Source: Paludibacteraceae bacterium (GTDB lineage: Bacteria; Bacteroidota; Bacteroidia; Bacteroidales; Paludibacteraceae). Taken from it: DNA of 7,363 bases. The stretch lies in contig JAKSMY010000073.1 in assembly GCA_024400275.1 (NCBI GenBank), positions 1 to 7,363 of the forward strand, read 5' to 3'. Both the position numbers and the translations under genes were made by a program. Position 1 is the first letter of the stretch, and every line of letters begins with the position of its first letter. Of the stretch, positions 5,498-7,363 are shown one piece after another. The notes beneath the pieces were generated by a model. The model was not told the DNA's origin and did no database searches. It saw nothing but the letters and a program-made list of their open reading frames with translations.

Positions 5498-6490
5498 TTA
5501 CTGCAAGCGGTTAATGGAATAATCCAACAAGGCTAACAGACTCTGCTTAACAGAGGAGTCACGGAAAAGAGCAAGTGCAGCAATGGCTTGCTCTTTATGT
5601 TTTTGCATTTGCTGGTAAGCATAGCGAATACCATCATAGCGCAGCACGAATGATTTAATCTCCTGCTCAGCCTCAAACGTATCTGTTTGCGGAGCGTTGT
5701 GCGCTATATTTTCGGCTATACGGCGAATCGTTTCATTTTCCTCTTTATCGGCACGTTGCAAAGCAATAAGAAGCGGCAAAGTGGCTTTGCCATCACGAAT
5801 ATCACCCATCGTCGGTTTGCCCAATTCGTCCGAATCGGAGTAATCCAACACATCGTCCTTCAACTGAAAACACATACCCAAATGCAGACCAAAATCGCGT
5901 AATGCCGACGTTTGGCGAGGAGTAGCCCCCGACGACTCGGCCCCCGCCTCCATGCAGGCAGCAAAAAGGCACGCCGTCTTTTGCTCAATAACACGGTAAT
6001 ACTGCTGTTCACTTATCCACATCGTGGCGTTGGAGTGAAGCTGCAACAATTCACCCGAGGACAAGGAACTTCCCATATTTGCCACTACATTTAATATATT
6101 GGTGTTACGCACGCGCACGATGAGCGTCATCACTTTTGCCAACAGATAATCTCCCACCAAAACAGCCACTTTGTTGGTCCACTTGACATGCACCGCCTCA
6201 TGTCCGCGACGAATAGGGCTGGAGTCAACTACATCGTCATGAATAAGCGAAGCCGTATGAAGCAACTCCAACGCCACTGCCGTATCGATAGTCTTATCCG
6301 TAACACCTCGGCATAGTTTAGCAGCAAGAAGCACCAACTGGGGGCGCAACTGCTTGCCACGCTTGTAAAGCAAATACTGCAAAACATCTTTCAAAACAGG
6401 TTGGTCACACTGCAATGTCTGCTCAAAGGATTTTTCAAACGCACGAAAATCCTGTTCTATAGGGCGCAATATATCTGCCGACGTTGTCAT
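5498..6490 (-). CDS. ispB: Long-chain all-trans polyprenyl diphosphate synthase
   Basis: A 330-aa class I prenyltransferase that adds isopentenyl units to an allylic diphosphate. The first aspartate-rich motif is DDVVD at 85-89, followed by RR (94-95). The second is DDVLD at 212-216 inside FQLKDDVLDY. The substrate-binding RGKQLRP lies at 44-50 and the GDYLLAK motif at 113-119. Small residues before the first motif (T79, A80, S81 in HTASLIHDD) are typical of enzymes making long chains (octaprenyl and above) rather than farnesyl or geranylgeranyl. In Bacteroidales the expected role is the menaquinone side chain, but chain length is inferred. The start ATG at 6490 lies about 14 nt from the predicted transcription start. 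It converges on malQ with only 3 bp between stop codons and no visible terminator. The protein is cytosolic or peripheral to the membrane. Confidence 0.93.
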   Translation of the reverse strand: MTTSADILRPIEQDFRAFEKSFEQTLQCDQPVLKDVLQYLLYKRGKQLRPQLVLLAAKLCRGVTDKTIDTAVALELLHTASLIHDDVVDSSPIRRGHEAVHVKWTNKVAVLVGDYLLAKVMTLIVRVRNTNILNVVANMGSSLSSGELLQLHSNATMWISEQQYYRVIEQKTACLFAACMEAGAESSGATPRQTSALRDFGLHLGMCFQLKDDVLDYSDSDELGKPTMGDIRDGKATLPLLIALQRADKEENETIRRIAENIAHNAPQTDTFEAEQEIKSFVLRYDGIRYAYQQMQKHKEQAIAALALFRDSSVKQSLLALLDYSINRLQ

Positions 6491-6508
6491 ATAAACTCAA
6501 ATACGCGA

Positions 6509-6540
6509 CAAAGGTACAACTTTTTTTTGACATATACAAA
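6509..6540 (-). promoter_or_regulatory. Promoter of the polyprenyl synthase gene
   Basis: Read on the minus strand, a -33 TTTG (6540-6537) and a perfect -7 TACCTTTG (6516-6509) are 20 bp apart. Initiation is expected near 6504, leaving a leader of about 14 nt before the ATG. Confidence 0.85.
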
Positions 6541-6549
6541 TTGTGTCAA
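6527..6549. promoter_or_regulatory. Inverted repeat TTGACA-N11-TGTCAA between divergent promoters
   Basis: TTGACA (6527-6532) and its exact complement TGTCAA (6544-6549) are separated by 11 bp and flank the -33 element (6537-6540) of the minus-strand promoter. The right arm is also about 23-30 bp upstream of the two possible uxaC -7 elements. The spacing fits a dimeric HTH regulator, but six-base arms in AT-rich DNA can arise by chance. Confidence 0.35.
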
Positions 6550-6571
6550 TTTTTCCACATCTTTATAAGCA

Positions 6572-6587
6572 TATTTTTGTAATTTTG
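6572..6587 (+). promoter_or_regulatory. Putative uxaC promoter, two adjacent -7 elements
   Basis: Two directly adjacent matches to TAnnTTTG occur: TATTTTTG (6572-6579) and TAATTTTG (6580-6587). Neither has a TTTG at the usual 19-21 bp upstream, so the -33 part is weak or absent, as might be expected for an activator-dependent promoter. Starts near 6585-6593 would give a 5' UTR of about 50-60 nt before the uxaC ATG. Confidence 0.5.
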
Positions 6588-6642
6588 CGCTCGTTGAAAT
6601 ATTTTGATATACTTAGGCAAATTTTACAAAAAAATAACGGAT

Positions 6643-7363
6643 ATGAAAGACTTTTTAGACAAAGATTTTTTACTTCAAACAGAAACAGCCAAGGAGTTGT
6701 ATCACGAGCATGCAGAAAAGATGCCCATTATCGATTATCACTGCCATTTGATTCCTCAGATGGTGGCAGAGAATAAACGCTTCGAGTCCATCGCACAAAT
6801 ATGGCTGATGGGTGACCATTACAAATGGCGTGCTATGCGAAGCAACGGGGTAGATGAGCGTTTCTGCACAGGAAAAGACACCACCGATTGGGAGAAATTT
6901 GAAAAATGGGCAGAGACCGTGCCTTACACGTTCCGCAATCCGCTGTATCACTGGACACACCTTGAACTGAAAACGGCTTTCGGCATTGACAAACGCCTCA
7001 ATCCGGAAACGGCAAAAGAGATTTATGACGAGTGCAACAATCAAATCGCCAATGATCCTAAATTCTGCCCACAGGGTATGATGGCGCACTATAATGTAAA
7101 AGTTGTTTGCACCACCGATGACCCTGCCGATACTCTGGAATGGCACAAGATGGTAGCAGCACAAAAAGATGCCAAAACACGTATGATTCCCGCTTGGCGT
7201 CCTGATGCCGCAATGAACATCGAGGCTGCTTCCTGGAAGGGTTATATTGATAAGTTGCAGGCTATCAGCGGTGTGGCTATCGTTGATTTCAAAACGTTGA
7301 ACGACGCTTTGCAGAAACGTCACGATTTCTTTGCCACAATGGGTTGCAAACTCAGCGACCACG
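6643..7363 (+). CDS. uxaC: Glucuronate (uronate) isomerase, N-terminal half (3' end outside window)
   Basis: The first 240 residues are present and the frame is open to the window edge; full-length members are about 470 aa, so roughly half is missing. The enzyme interconverts D-glucuronate and D-fructuronate (and D-galacturonate and D-tagaturonate), the first step of intracellular hexuronate breakdown (EC 5.3.1.12). It belongs to the amidohydrolase-fold family. The start MKDFLDKDFLLQTETAKELY and the metal-site motif DYHCHL (31-36, with H33 and H35) are diagnostic, as are FRNPLYHWTHLEL (97-109), VVCTTDDP (154-161) and PAWRPD (183-188). The ATG at 6643 gives the usual N-terminus. It is divergent from the polyprenyl synthase gene with 152 bp between the two starts. 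Further uronate genes may follow, but none are visible. Confidence 0.95.
   Translation, partial: MKDFLDKDFLLQTETAKELYHEHAEKMPIIDYHCHLIPQMVAENKRFESIAQIWLMGDHYKWRAMRSNGVDERFCTGKDTTDWEKFEKWAETVPYTFRNPLYHWTHLELKTAFGIDKRLNPETAKEIYDECNNQIANDPKFCPQGMMAHYNVKVVCTTDDPADTLEWHKMVAAQKDAKTRMIPAWRPDAAMNIEAASWKGYIDKLQAISGVAIVDFKTLNDALQKRHDFFATMGCKLSDH

Noticed and set aside
6670..7362. Minus-strand open frame of 230 codons opposite uxaC
   Set aside because: The plus strand clearly encodes uxaC with its HxH motif; the reverse frame is an antisense shadow with no known motifs.

Overview
The window looks like chromosomal DNA from a member of the Bacteroidales, most likely Bacteroides or a close relative. The evidence is a compact 286-aa RpoD-type sigma factor without region 1.1, several promoters matching the Bacteroidetes -33 TTTG / -7 TAnnTTTG consensus with 20-bp spacing, a near absence of Shine-Dalgarno sites, a tRNA without an encoded CCA, and a GH77 glucanotransferase with two starch-binding domains. 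The genus is an inference.

Layout. (1) 1-818: the 3' end of a gene resembling the C-terminal part of WYL-domain regulators, an unrecognised AT-rich 186-aa gene (about 33% G+C over 181-660), and a tiny possible ORF. This looks like an accessory block. (2) 819-1152: non-coding DNA holding a hairpin element, a 12-bp palindrome and two separate arrays of 11-bp tandem repeats, ending in a strong promoter. (3) 1153-2139: tRNA-Arg(UCU) only 20 nt upstream of the sigma factor gene, with one visible promoter for both and a terminator after the sigma gene (about 50% G+C over 1321-1560). (4) 2151-2882: a short membrane protein resembling the LPG-synthase-TM/flippase-like family, starting at GTG just past that terminator. 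(5) 2906-5494: malQ, with its promoter inside the end of the preceding gene and overlapped by a near-continuous palindrome. (6) 5498-6490, minus strand: a long-chain polyprenyl diphosphate synthase converging on malQ with a 3-bp gap. (7) 6643-7363: the first half of uxaC, divergent from the synthase gene and cut by the window edge.

How the genes relate. Most are housekeeping or central metabolism: transcription initiation and Arg decoding, glucan/maltodextrin processing (malQ), quinone or lipid-carrier side-chain synthesis (polyprenyl synthase) and hexuronate catabolism (uxaC). They do not form one pathway. No complete new system is evident. The most unusual points are the repeat-rich leader of the tRNA-sigma unit, the possibility that this sigma factor is a paralog of the main RpoD, and the unrecognised gene beside the putative WYL regulator.
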